Shown here piece by piece: positions 1 through 8,000 of a stretch of DNA of 24,875 nucleotides. Source of the stretch: an uncultured Eggerthellaceae bacterium. Its GTDB lineage: Bacteria; Actinomycetota; Coriobacteriia; Coriobacteriales; Eggerthellaceae. The stretch lies in the NCBI GenBank assembly GCA_934623455.1, contig CAKTVK010000024.1, forward strand, positions 1 to 24,875, read 5' to 3'. Every line of letters starts with the position of its first letter. Positions within the stretch are counted from its first letter, which is position 1. A program made the position numbers and the translations under genes. The notes beneath the pieces were generated by a model, which was not told the origin of the DNA, searched no databases, and worked only from the letters and a program-made list of their open reading frames with translations.

Positions 1-9
1 CTGGAATAG

Positions 10-186
10 GTGCCAGCGCCCGGAACGGGTGCTGCTAAGCCCGGAACGGGTGCTATTACAGGGTGTAATAATCAGTTCGCGAAGAACTTTGCGCCCGACG
101 TGCTAATACTAGAGCCGAAGCGCCTGGCTGACCAGGTGTGTGCCGAAGCCGAGCGCACGCTGGCGGCGTATAGGGAACTGATGTAG
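10..186 (+). pseudogene. C-terminal remnant of a WYL-domain transcriptional regulator
   Basis: The frame ending at the TAG of 184-186 reads FAPDVLILEPKRLADQV and then a helix ending in LAAYRELM. This resembles the extreme C-terminus of WYL-domain regulators (YafY/DeoR-like), where a phrase such as 'vlEPeeLr' is followed by a closing helix. The same frame has a TAG at 7-9, so the gene does not continue intact from outside the window in this frame. Between the stop and the WYL-like part lie two copies of the 15-mer CCCGGAACGGGTGCT (encoding PGTGA), which look like local slippage or expansion. Either the regulator is frameshifted near the window edge or only a fragment survives. The family call rests on about 35 residues recognised by eye. 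Confidence 0.35.
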
Positions 187-221
187 CACGGGAAGTTTAT
201 GTAGCAAAGAGAGGATTTCTA

Positions 222-950
222 ATGAAAGAAACTGATCAAAAGAGTTCTGTCCCCCAGGCCACCATCGATGATAAGATCTTCAACTTTGCTTACATCATGG
301 CCATGCGCGATGCGACTCAACAGCAGGCGTTCCCTGCGGCAAACAAGAAGCTTCTTTGGGAAAAGGCGGACGAAACCGTCGTTGCGTACCGTCTGCTTAA
401 GGGTTACATCAACGATATCCTTGACAAAGACAAACAGGAGCAAGATTTCTACGAGATTGAAAAGGATATCGAGAAGGCCGTAAATGAGTTCATCAAAACC
501 AACGGTATAAAAAAGGTGACAAAAAAAGACGGACCAGAATCCATCGAAGATGCGGTCTTCACATTCGGAAACGCTCAGAAACTCATCAACATGACCGCCA
601 AGTACATGTTCATTTCTGCGTACCAGGATTCGGACAAAGCGAAGCTCTTCGATCAGTGCCATTGCCCTATGGATGGCATAATGGTGGATAAAGTTGCCAA
701 GCTCGCAGGAAGGTTGGTGGACGAGGGGGAAGAAGGACTCCGTACTTCGCTGGAGAATTTCGCATACAAGCGCCCACTTGCCCACGACTGGGCGGCCAAG
801 GACGAAGTCCGTTGGAGCAAGCTGACCCTCGAGAACCGAAAACCATATGAGGGTTTCCAGGAAGTTGTTCGGGCTCTAGCGGAAAGAGAGGGGTTATCCC
901 CGCTTGAGCTCGACTTTTGCGTTTGGGGCAGTGACGGAGATGAAAGATAG
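222..950 (+). CDS. Uncharacterised protein with an AQKLINM/CHCPMD motif
   Basis: A 242-residue soluble protein starting at ATG 222, with a purine-rich ribosome site (AGAGAGG) about 8 bases upstream. I do not recognise a named family. Visible landmarks are an N-terminal helix (FAYIMAMRDATQ), a charged Lys/Glu helical stretch at about residues 60-105, a central GNAQKLINMTAKYMF segment, a CHCPMDGIMVDKV segment with two closely spaced cysteines, and a C-terminal 'SPLELDFCVW' ending. This order resembles a group of uncharacterised bacterial accessory-genome proteins seen before, but no activity can be assigned. There is no signal peptide or membrane segment. It converges on the next gene with 32 bases between the stop codons. 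Its codon use is more A/T-rich than the dnaE region, which fits acquired DNA. Confidence 0.8.
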   Translation: MKETDQKSSVPQATIDDKIFNFAYIMAMRDATQQQAFPAANKKLLWEKADETVVAYRLLKGYINDILDKDKQEQDFYEIEKDIEKAVNEFIKTNGIKKVTKKDGPESIEDAVFTFGNAQKLINMTAKYMFISAYQDSDKAKLFDQCHCPMDGIMVDKVAKLAGRLVDEGEEGLRTSLENFAYKRPLAHDWAAKDEVRWSKLTLENRKPYEGFQEVVRALAEREGLSPLELDFCVWGSDGDER

Positions 951-972
951 TAGCTCCGTGGGCGATTCTGCT

Positions 973-998
973 GCTGGGATTTTTACAGAAATCCCAGC
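973..998. terminator. Hairpin between convergent genes
   Basis: A perfect 10-bp stem, GCTGGGATTT / AAATCCCAGC, with a 6-base loop (TTACAG). It lies between the stop of the plus-strand gene and the minus-strand gene, and overlaps the latter's last two codons and stop. Neither strand has a run of Ts after the stem, so it is a weak intrinsic terminator at best; it may instead protect 3' ends or limit read-through of both converging transcripts. Confidence 0.5.
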
Positions 999-1876
999 AA
1001 TGTAGCATCCTCGAAACTCAAATATCGAGCCCATTCGTTTTCATCCCCCGGATCGAAGGAAGAGCGAGCTATAAGATCGCAAAGACGTTCCGCCTGGTCT
1101 CTGCTTTTGGGACCTGCGAAGAGTTCTTCGTCACAAACGATTAGGTGTTCTAGCTGCTTTTGGGAATAGCCGCGTTTCGCCAAAGCGTCGAGAATCTCGC
1201 TACCAAATATCCATCGCCGTGTGACAAGGTTCCAACACCCGCCCCACTCCCAAAGTTCCTGCTCGAATTCGTAGTCCAGAAGTCCCTTTTGCTCCAGGAT
1301 CGAGAGATTGAAGGGAAGCGCATAGGGACCTAGGATTGGCTTGTTCGGCTTGACATAGTAAAACGTTTCGTCAAGTATAAGGTCGTTCGAATCGATTTCA
1401 AAACCTCGATTCGCGACGAAGGAAAATAGATTGAAATCGTTATCGAGGGCTATGGGTTTCTTTCGCGCTTCGATGGAAAGGGTAACAATTCTCGCCTGGT
1501 CAAGGATGAGTAGCGTATCGGTTATTTCTTGCTCGATGAAAAAGAGACTGATTTTCTTGACAGAGATGTCTCTGTATAACCTTGGGACGCAATTGGAATC
1601 TAGGGTTACCTCGTATTCCTTTGCCGCCAGCCATGCGGAAGAAGTCGAAAGCGACTCATCCAACAAGAGTGAAACGCGAATCTGATTTTCGTCGCTGCCG
1701 GTCCGTGCGATGGAGAAGAGCTCGGTGTCAGACTTGCACCCAAAAGCCTTGCCGCTTAAGGTGATTTCTTCTCCATGGAAGTATATGGCTGTCTTTCCGA
1801 TTCGTCTTTCCTTCGAGAGCGCCTCGGCTATGTTCTTCATGCTTGTAGAGTGCTGATTGTTCTCTTCGTCCGTCAT
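983..1876 (-). CDS. Uncharacterised protein
   Basis: A 297-residue protein read leftward from ATG at 1876. A good ribosome site (AAGGAG, 9 bases before the start) supports this start. No family is recognised. The N-terminal ~40 residues are hydrophilic. A beta-rich stretch follows (ITLSGKAF, QIRVSLLLDE, KEYEVTLDS), then KISLFFIEQEITDTLLILDQ, a segment rich in aromatic residues (QELWEWGGCWNLVTRRWIFG) at about 208-227, and a helical C-terminus. There is no signal peptide or transmembrane helix. It faces the 222-950 gene and shares a hairpin with it. The even codon use and lack of family features suggest accessory DNA. A role in defence or in a mobile element is possible, but nothing in the sequence shows it. 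Confidence 0.72.
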   Translation of the reverse strand: MTDEENNQHSTSMKNIAEALSKERRIGKTAIYFHGEEITLSGKAFGCKSDTELFSIARTGSDENQIRVSLLLDESLSTSSAWLAAKEYEVTLDSNCVPRLYRDISVKKISLFFIEQEITDTLLILDQARIVTLSIEARKKPIALDNDFNLFSFVANRGFEIDSNDLILDETFYYVKPNKPILGPYALPFNLSILEQKGLLDYEFEQELWEWGGCWNLVTRRWIFGSEILDALAKRGYSQKQLEHLIVCDEELFAGPKSRDQAERLCDLIARSSFDPGDENEWARYLSFEDATLLGFL

Positions 1877-2041
1877 CGTTCGCCACTCCTTTCAGGTCTG
1901 TCGGACATCTTAGGGAAGGATGTGGCTCAAAAACGCCCCATGCCCTTCCTTGCTATTGCATCAATGAGTCGCAGAAACACCGGATGGATCGACCACTCGG
2001 CGTTTCTTGCAGAAGGAAGCAGGCAAACGAGAGAGATTGCT

Positions 2042-2214
2042 ATGACCAAGGAACAGCTTTTTGAGCGGCTGGACGAGAAGCTGGGTACATTGAGGAAGGT
2101 AGGGCTCGATGTCGATCTCGCGCAAGGGCTGAAATCCACTACGTCTGTGCGTGTATCGATTGGGACGGCGAGCAGATGTTCGTGGACATGGATTCCCGCG
2201 GCACGGCGATTTAA
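2042..2214 (+). pseudogene. Small gene disrupted by a single-base frameshift
   Basis: From ATG 2042 the frame reads MTKEQLFERLDEKLGTLRKV...LAQG, a plausible amphipathic N-terminal helix, and then turns into Ser/Arg-rich nonsense. In the next frame, from GCT at 2129, the sequence becomes strikingly protein-like (AEIHYVCACIDWDGEQMF then VDMDSRGTAI) and stops at TAA 2212-2214. Adding one G to the GGG run at 2126-2128 would join the halves into a protein of about 58 residues. So either a base was lost here or the assembly has an indel. The family is unknown. The upstream ribosome site (GAGAGAG, 6 bases away) is only fair. The rest of the 1877-2272 gap shows nothing else I can support. Confidence 0.45.
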
Positions 2215-2299
2215 GCCCGCTGCTGGGGTGAGACGTATAATATCAGCAGTCTAGCATCAAAGGACTTTTCAGATGTCATATTGTGTTAGGAGTAAAACC

Positions 2300-3025
2300 A
2301 TGGTTTCGTTTTTCTCGCCGGCTGGTGAACCGATTACGGTGGATGAGTTCATTGATATCTACAACGACAGTTATTACCTGGACAATGAGAAAGTTGTGGC
2401 AAGAGCGTCTCAGAATAGTCGATTCGTTGAGGATGAAATAGATTCGATTCTTAAACATGGAATTAAGTCATCGGTTGATGTTGCAAAGATTCTTGCGTGG
2501 AAAATTGGCAAAATCAGGCATACGGAAAGCGAAAGAGCCAAATTTTTTATGTACGCAAGCGATTGGTCTGGAGCGGAAGAGCTCAGCGTAACTCGTTATG
2601 GGCGTCCTTTCGATCTTGAGAAGATAGCTGATTTCATTGCGAGCAACATTGGTGAACTTGGTGCGCAGTCGATTTCTGATCCTCAAGGGGTCTTGGACCG
2701 GCTTCGCAATCAAGATGTTAAAGGACTCGGCACCGTCTATCTCATCACCCTGCTTTACTTCATTTCGAAGGGTCGTTATCCTATTTACGACCGTTTCGCC
2801 AAAATGGCGCTTTATGCCATAAGGAACGGTTTGGAACCTGGCGCAACGGTGCCATACGCTGATCTTCCCGGGAAGGAATCTCGAAAGCGTTTTGAACGCG
2901 TTATGGATGATTGCATGAATCCGTACATTGGGGATCTTCGAGACATCTTCGGCGAGAAGGCTCTGCAGAGCAGGGATGTCGATCGAGCACTTTGGGTTTA
3001 CGGGCATTGTTTCAATCAGGCGTAA
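2300..3025 (+). CDS. Uncharacterised protein, possibly helix-hairpin-helix (DNA-glycosylase-like) fold
   Basis: A 241-residue protein. ATG 2300 is preferred because TTAGGAG lies 7 bases upstream; an in-frame ATG at 2273 with a weaker AAAGGA would add nine residues (MSYCVRSKT). At about residues 143-175 it reads VKGLGTVYLITLLYF and then RYPIYDRFAKMAL. The spacing of KGLG, a helix and a following 'PIYD' is reminiscent of HhH DNA glycosylases (GxG hairpin, then helix, then a conserved Asp), but no GPD motif or iron-sulfur cysteines are visible. The C-terminus ends DVDRALWVYGHCFN. It is soluble, with no signal peptide. It lies in the accessory stretch between a broken small gene and the AAA+ protease. 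The fold assignment is inference; a helical protein without enzymatic function is equally possible. Confidence 0.75.
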   Translation: MVSFFSPAGEPITVDEFIDIYNDSYYLDNEKVVARASQNSRFVEDEIDSILKHGIKSSVDVAKILAWKIGKIRHTESERAKFFMYASDWSGAEELSVTRYGRPFDLEKIADFIASNIGELGAQSISDPQGVLDRLRNQDVKGLGTVYLITLLYFISKGRYPIYDRFAKMALYAIRNGLEPGATVPYADLPGKESRKRFERVMDDCMNPYIGDLRDIFGEKALQSRDVDRALWVYGHCFNQA

Positions 3026-3105
3026 TGAGCGTACGTTTGGCGTACTGCTCTATGCCTTGGACTCGCTAAATCCTGCGGAGGGGTACTTGTCGGCCAGTTA
3101 AAGGA

Positions 3106-3149
3106 AATCGGGGAATAGCCCCGCATAGTCGCAGTTCCAGGCCCCGATT
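3106..3149. other. Nested alternative inverted repeats between convergent genes
   Basis: AATCGGGG (3106-3113) can pair with CCCCGATT (3142-3149), or its CGGGG can pair with the nearer CCCCG (3119-3123) around a 5-base loop. The two pairings exclude each other. The site lies between the stop of the 2300-3025 gene and the end of the minus-strand small gene, so a weak bidirectional terminator is the simplest reading. There is no T-run. Confidence 0.3.
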
Positions 3150-3152
3150 CGC

Positions 3153-3374
3153 TTACTGATAAATGTCTGTCAATCGAATGAGTTCATCCGTCTCGTCGTC
3201 CCATGATGCCTTGAAGTTGAAAATAGGCCCTATGACATCAATGATATCCACCGCGTCGGCGATGGGGCCGATGATGTCCTCGATGGGCTTATGGGCACCC
3301 GGCGCTTTGTCGATGGTCCGATCGTTCGCCAAGGTCGAGTAGGCATTTTTCGTGACAGCCCTATAGCCCTTCAT
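3153..3374 (-). CDS. Small hypothetical protein (doubtful)
   Basis: A possible 73-residue protein read leftward from 3374. It is fairly protein-like, with an acidic aliphatic core (PIEDIIGPIADAVDIIDV) and an acidic C-terminus (WDDETDELIRLTDIYQ). A TGA directly before the ATG fixes this as the longest start. The ribosome site is weak (GGTGATG). It would diverge from the AAA+ protease gene starting at 3461. No family is recognised, and it could be a chance open frame in the spacer. Confidence 0.35.
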   Translation of the reverse strand: MKGYRAVTKNAYSTLANDRTIDKAPGAHKPIEDIIGPIADAVDIIDVIGPIFNFKASWDDETDELIRLTDIYQ

Positions 3375-3460
3375 TCATGATTCGCATCACCATGCGACAT
3401 ATTCGTCTCATCTTCCTCGGTATATTGCCTTCCATCGCAGGTAATCAAGGAGGTAGAAAG

Positions 3461-4747
3461 ATGAGTGCGTTCGACAAGATTATTGGATACAAGCAGGTCA
3501 AACATGAGTTGGCGCAAATTGCGGACACATTGAAAAACGAGGAGGTTTACAAGGCTCTGGGCGTTTCGTCGCCGCGGGGCTTGCTTCTGCACGGGGTGCC
3601 GGGCGTGGGCAAATCTTTGATGGCTCAATGCCTTATCGAGGAAAGTGGGCGACAGGCGTTTGTTTGCCGCAAGACGGAACCGGACGGCAAGTTTGTTGAC
3701 ACGATCAGGAAAACTTTCGAGTCCGCTGAGGCTGCGGCTCCATCCATCGTCTACCTTGACGACATGGACAAGTTCGCGAACGACGACAAGTTCCATCGCA
3801 ACTCCGAGGGGTACGTCACGGTGCAATCATGCATTGACGAGCTTAGCGGAAAAGAGGTGTTTGTGCTGGCTACCGTTAACGAGATGCTCTGTCTTCCGGA
3901 TTCGCTCACTAGGGCGGGGCGATTTGATCGAGTTATCAAGGTCGATGTGCCAGAAGGGGACGATGCCGTTGAAATCATTGAACACTATCTGAAGGGCAAG
4001 AGGATCGCGTCTAACCTTGATGCGAAAGCAATCGCGGATATCCTTGAGGGCAGATCGTGCGCAACGCTTGAAACGGTTATCAACGAAGCGGGTCTAATCG
4101 CGGGATACAAGCGCAAGGAATGCGTGACAATGGAAGAAGTTGTCAAAGCTTGCCTTGACGTTGTGTTTCGCGCTGATGGTGCTGCGGCAGATGCTGGCAC
4201 AATCGACGTGACTCGACCAGGCAACGACTCTAGAGTTGCGTGGCACGAGGCGGGCCATGTAGTTGTCAACGAGGTCGTGCGGCCTGGCAGCGTTGCGCTC
4301 GCTTCCGCTCGATGGCGATCGTCCCGTTGCGGTGGGTTTGTGCACACGGCTCGTTCTGAAGACATCGATCCGGTGGTTTCCATGCAAGAGCATCTTGCCG
4401 GGGCGCTTGGCGGGCGCGCTGCTGTCGATCTTGAGTTCGGAATCGTAGACGCGGGCGCGCAAAATGATCTGCAACAGGCGTTCAATCTGGCGCAACAGCT
4501 TCTTTGCGACTTGTGCTACGGTGGTTTCTCGATGTACGAGGACGAAAGCGACGAGCAAAAAAGGTACGTGGAGGTTGCCACTACCGCCTTAGTGGAGAAC
4601 TTCTATCGAAAAGTAAAAGAAGCGCTTTGTAAGAATCGAGAGTTCCTGGAGAAGATCGTGGTGGCGCTGGCAGAGAGGGATGTGCTGCTGGCGTCTGATA
4701 TAGCCGCGATAAAGGAGGGCTGCCGCATCGTCGAGATGACTTTATAG
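3461..4747 (+). CDS. Soluble FtsH-like AAA+ ATPase / M41 zinc metalloprotease
   Basis: 428 residues. The start is ATG 3461 because AAGGAGG lies 7 bases upstream; the frame is open 28 codons further but without a ribosome site. Domain order is FtsH-like: AAA+ module with Walker A GVPGVGKS (45-52), Walker B IVYLDDMD (96-103; Asp replaces the usual catalytic Glu of DE), sensor VLATVN (135-140) and SRH RAGRFDR (151-157); then a helical lid; then the M41 peptidase with HEAGH (262-266) and the third zinc ligand in GAQNDL (Asp336). Membrane FtsH has two N-terminal transmembrane helices, and none is present here. The aromatic pore loop of FtsH (F-V-G within FVEMFVG) also seems to be missing: the Walker A-to-B spacer is shorter and reads KTEPDGKFVDTIRKTF. 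It is therefore a cytosolic, divergent relative, probably acting on a narrow substrate set (inference). It sits in accessory DNA just before dnaE. Confidence 0.88.
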   Translation: MSAFDKIIGYKQVKHELAQIADTLKNEEVYKALGVSSPRGLLLHGVPGVGKSLMAQCLIEESGRQAFVCRKTEPDGKFVDTIRKTFESAEAAAPSIVYLDDMDKFANDDKFHRNSEGYVTVQSCIDELSGKEVFVLATVNEMLCLPDSLTRAGRFDRVIKVDVPEGDDAVEIIEHYLKGKRIASNLDAKAIADILEGRSCATLETVINEAGLIAGYKRKECVTMEEVVKACLDVVFRADGAAADAGTIDVTRPGNDSRVAWHEAGHVVVNEVVRPGSVALASARWRSSRCGGFVHTARSEDIDPVVSMQEHLAGALGGRAAVDLEFGIVDAGAQNDLQQAFNLAQQLLCDLCYGGFSMYEDESDEQKRYVEVATTALVENFYRKVKEALCKNREFLEKIVVALAERDVLLASDIAAIKEGCRIVEMTL

Positions 4748-4751
4748 GATG

Positions 4752-4806
4752 TTCACTTCCGATTCATATGCATTAACGGAAGTGAATCTTAATACACTTC
4801 CGTTAA
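4752..4806. repeat. Three copies of an inverted CACTTCCG motif forming two exclusive hairpins
   Basis: TTCACTTCCG (4752-4761) pairs perfectly with CGGAAGTGAA (4777-4786). The same central block, as TTAACGGAAGTG (4773-4784), also pairs perfectly over 12 bp with CACTTCCGTTAA (4795-4806). Only one hairpin can form at a time. The site directly follows the stop codon of the protease gene. It may be a terminator pair or a multi-site operator. No strong T-run follows. Confidence 0.6.
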
Positions 4807-4918
4807 GTTGACAATTGGGGCATTGAATCGTGTGAGCCTTTCGGCGACGTGCGAGCCGTTTCCTTCTTCTTTTTTCTTAAAAACCATCGTTTGTTCGATA
4901 GGGCTTGCGCGGCAATGC

Positions 4919-4927
4919 TGGTATGAT
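4919..4927 (+). promoter_or_regulatory. Candidate extended -10 promoter for dnaE
   Basis: TGG followed by TATGAT fits an extended -10 (TGnTATnAT). No good -35 is visible at 17 bases. The transcript would start near 4934 and leave a leader of about 75 bases before dnaE. Nothing else stands out in 4807-5009 apart from a T/C-rich run at 4860-4878. Confidence 0.4.
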
Positions 4928-5009
4928 TAGGAGTCTGCAAACTAGGCTCGTTGCCGCGTGAAGACGGCGGCGGGATACTTCGGATTTTTTTCATTTCAAG
5001 GACGGTTTC

Positions 5010-8000
5010 ATGGCATTTGTTCACTTGCACAATCACACTGAATATTCGCTGCTCGACGGTGCAACACATATCAAAGACATGGTTCGACGCGCCGCTGACC
5101 TGGGAATGCCTGCTGTGGCAATAACCGACCACGGCGTAATGTCGGGTGTGCCCGAGCTTTGCGACGCCTGCGCGGCCGTTGAAAAAGAGACGGGCAAAAA
5201 AGTCAAGCCCATTTACGGTTGCGAAGTGTACTTCACCACCGACGATGAGCTTCGCCGCGACGGCAAGCCTGCGCTTTACCACTTGCTGCTCCTTGCCAAA
5301 AATAACGAGGGGTACGTGAACCTGATGAAGCTGGTTTCCGAATCCCACGTTGACAACTTCTATTACAAACCGCGCACAACGTTTGCCATGCTGCAGAAAT
5401 ACGGCAAGGGCATCATCGGCTCGAGCGCCTGTATCGCGGGTCTTGTCCCCAAGCTTCTGGACGACCGCCGTTTCGACGAAGCGGTGGAGTGGGCCAAGAA
5501 ATTCGCATCCGCTTTCGAGCCGGGCGATTTCTACATCGAGCTTCAGGACCAGGGCCTTACAACCGATGGCGGCATCACGCAGCACGACTTGAACGTGCAG
5601 CTTACGGAAATCGCAAAGCTGTGCGGCCTGAAAACCATCGCAACAAACGACTTCCACTACCTTTTGAAGGAAGACGCACGCGCGCAAGACGTCATGCTGT
5701 GCATCGGCACGGGTTCTACGTTCGACGACCCCAGGCGCATGAAGTTCTCGAACGACCAGTTCTACATGAAAACCGAAGAAGAAATGCGCGAGGCTCTGAA
5801 GGACTTCCCCGAGGCCTGCGATAACACCGTTGAGCTCGCGGAGAAAATCGACGTCGTCCTTGATCGCACGCAGATTCTTCCTCGTTTCCCCTTGCCCGAA
5901 GGCGAAACGGAGGTCAGCTACTTCCGCAAGCAAATCGAGAAGGGCCTGAAGGAGCGCTACGGCGACCCGGTGCCTGAAAACGTGTGGAAGCAGTACGAAT
6001 ACGAAGCGGGCATTATTATCCAGCAGGGATTTCCGGCGTACTTCCTGATTGTGCAGGAGTACATCTCGTGGGCGCGCAGCCAAGGTATTGGCGTTGGACC
6101 TGGTCGTGGCTCTGCGGCAGGTGCCGTTGTCGCGTATGCCATGGGCATTACCGACTTGGATCCCATTCCCAACGGCCTGATGTTCGAGCGCTTCCTTTCT
6201 CCGGAACGCGTGGAAATGCCCGATATCGACGTTGACTTCGAAGATGAACGTCGCCAGGAAGTTATCGACCACATCAAGGAAGTCTACGGCGAAGACCACG
6301 TTGCCGGCGTTATCACGTTTGGCAAGCTGCAGGCGAAAAACGCCGTGCGCGATGCTGCGCGCGTGCTGGGGTATCCGTATGCCGTGGGCGACAAAGTTGC
6401 CAAGCTTATTGGCGATGAGCTGGGCATTACCATTGACAAGGCGCTGGAGACGAACCCCGACTTCAAGAAAGAATACGAAAACGACCCCGAAGTGAAGGCG
6501 GTTGTTGATGACGCGCGCGCCATTGAAGGGCATGTGCGCGGCGAAGGCGTGCATGCCTGCGCGACCATCATCTGCCGCGACCCCATGACCGACCATGTGC
6601 CGGTAAAGCGCGACACCAAAGGTGGCGGCATTATCACGCAGTACGACGGTCACTACACGCCTGAGCTGGGCCTTTTGAAAATGGACTTCTTGGGTCTGCG
6701 TACGTTGGGCGTTCTTTCCCGCGCGTGCCGCAACGTGAACGAACGCTACGGCCTGAATCTGGTTGCCGAAAAGATCCCGACCGAGGGCGACGAAGAATCC
6801 TACGCGCTTATGCGCAGCGGCAACATGGATGGCCTGTTCCAGGTTGAAGGCGCGCTGTACGTGAGCCTGTTCAGCCGCCTTCCTCCGCGCCGCTTCTCCG
6901 ACATTGTTGCTTCCATTGCGTTGAACCGTCCGGGTCCTTTGGAATCCGGCATGGTCGAGGACTACATCAAGGTTGCGAGCGGCAAGACCGAGGTCCACTA
7001 CTACGACGAGCGCCTGAAGCCCATTCTGGAAGAAACGTACGGCACCATGGTCTACCAAGAGCAAATCATGCAGGTTTCCATGGTTATGAGCGGCTTTTCC
7101 GCAGGTCGTTCCGACGTTTTGCGTAAGGCAATGGGTAAGAAAAAGCTCGACGTCATGCGTCAGCTGAAGGAAGAATGGAATACGGGCGCCGTTGCGAACG
7201 GCTACAAGCTGGAAATTGCCGAGCAGATTTGGAACGACGCAGAGAAGTTCGCTAAGTACGCATTCAACAAGTCGCACTCGGCTGCGTACGCTATTTTGGT
7301 TATGCGCACGGCGTACCTTAAGGCGCACTATCCGAACGAGTTCATGGCAGCTGTTCTTTCCAGCTACATGGGCAACACGGATCGCCTGATTCGCTATATT
7401 GCCAGCTGCAACCACAATGGCACGCCGGTTTTGCCGCCGGATGTGAACCAGTCAAACGAGGAATTCACCCCTGTTGACGAGGGCATTCGCTTCGGTTTGG
7501 TTGGCGTGCGCGGTGTGGGCCGCAACGTGGCGGAAGCGATTGTTGCGGAGCGCAAGGCGAATGGCCCGTATAGCTCGCTGCATGATTTTGTGAACCGTTT
7601 GGATTCGAAGTGCTACAACCGCAAGACGCTTGAAGCCCTGATCAAGGGTGGTGCGTTCGACTCGACGGGCTACACGCGCAAGCAACTGATGAGCTTTGTT
7701 GACGATACGAATCTGCTGGAAAACGCTGCGAAACGCCAGCGTGACCGTGATGCGGGTCAGGTTTCCATGTTCGATATGTTTGGCGAAGACGAAGAATCCG
7801 GTTTTGAAGAGGAAGTTCCGCCTCCCGATGGCATTGAGTGGGACAAGCGCACGAAGCTTGCCTTCGAAAAAGAGATCATGAAGATCTACGTTTCGGAGCA
7901 CCCGCTGCAGCCGTACGAACGCATGTTGGCGCGCATGTCGAAATTCACCATGGGCGAGCTGTCCGAGCGTACGAAGGAGATTCGCAACGGCGATTTCGTG

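Noticed and set aside
1775..2041. Extension of the 2042 frame upstream to 1775
   Set aside because: The first part is antisense to the 983-1876 gene, and the remainder has no ribosome site or family resemblance.
4803..7415. Long minus-strand open frame opposite dnaE
   Set aside because: It is antisense to a complete, well-conserved dnaE; its composition (Val/His/Arg/Asn-rich) is the mirror of G/C third-position bias and no motif is seen.
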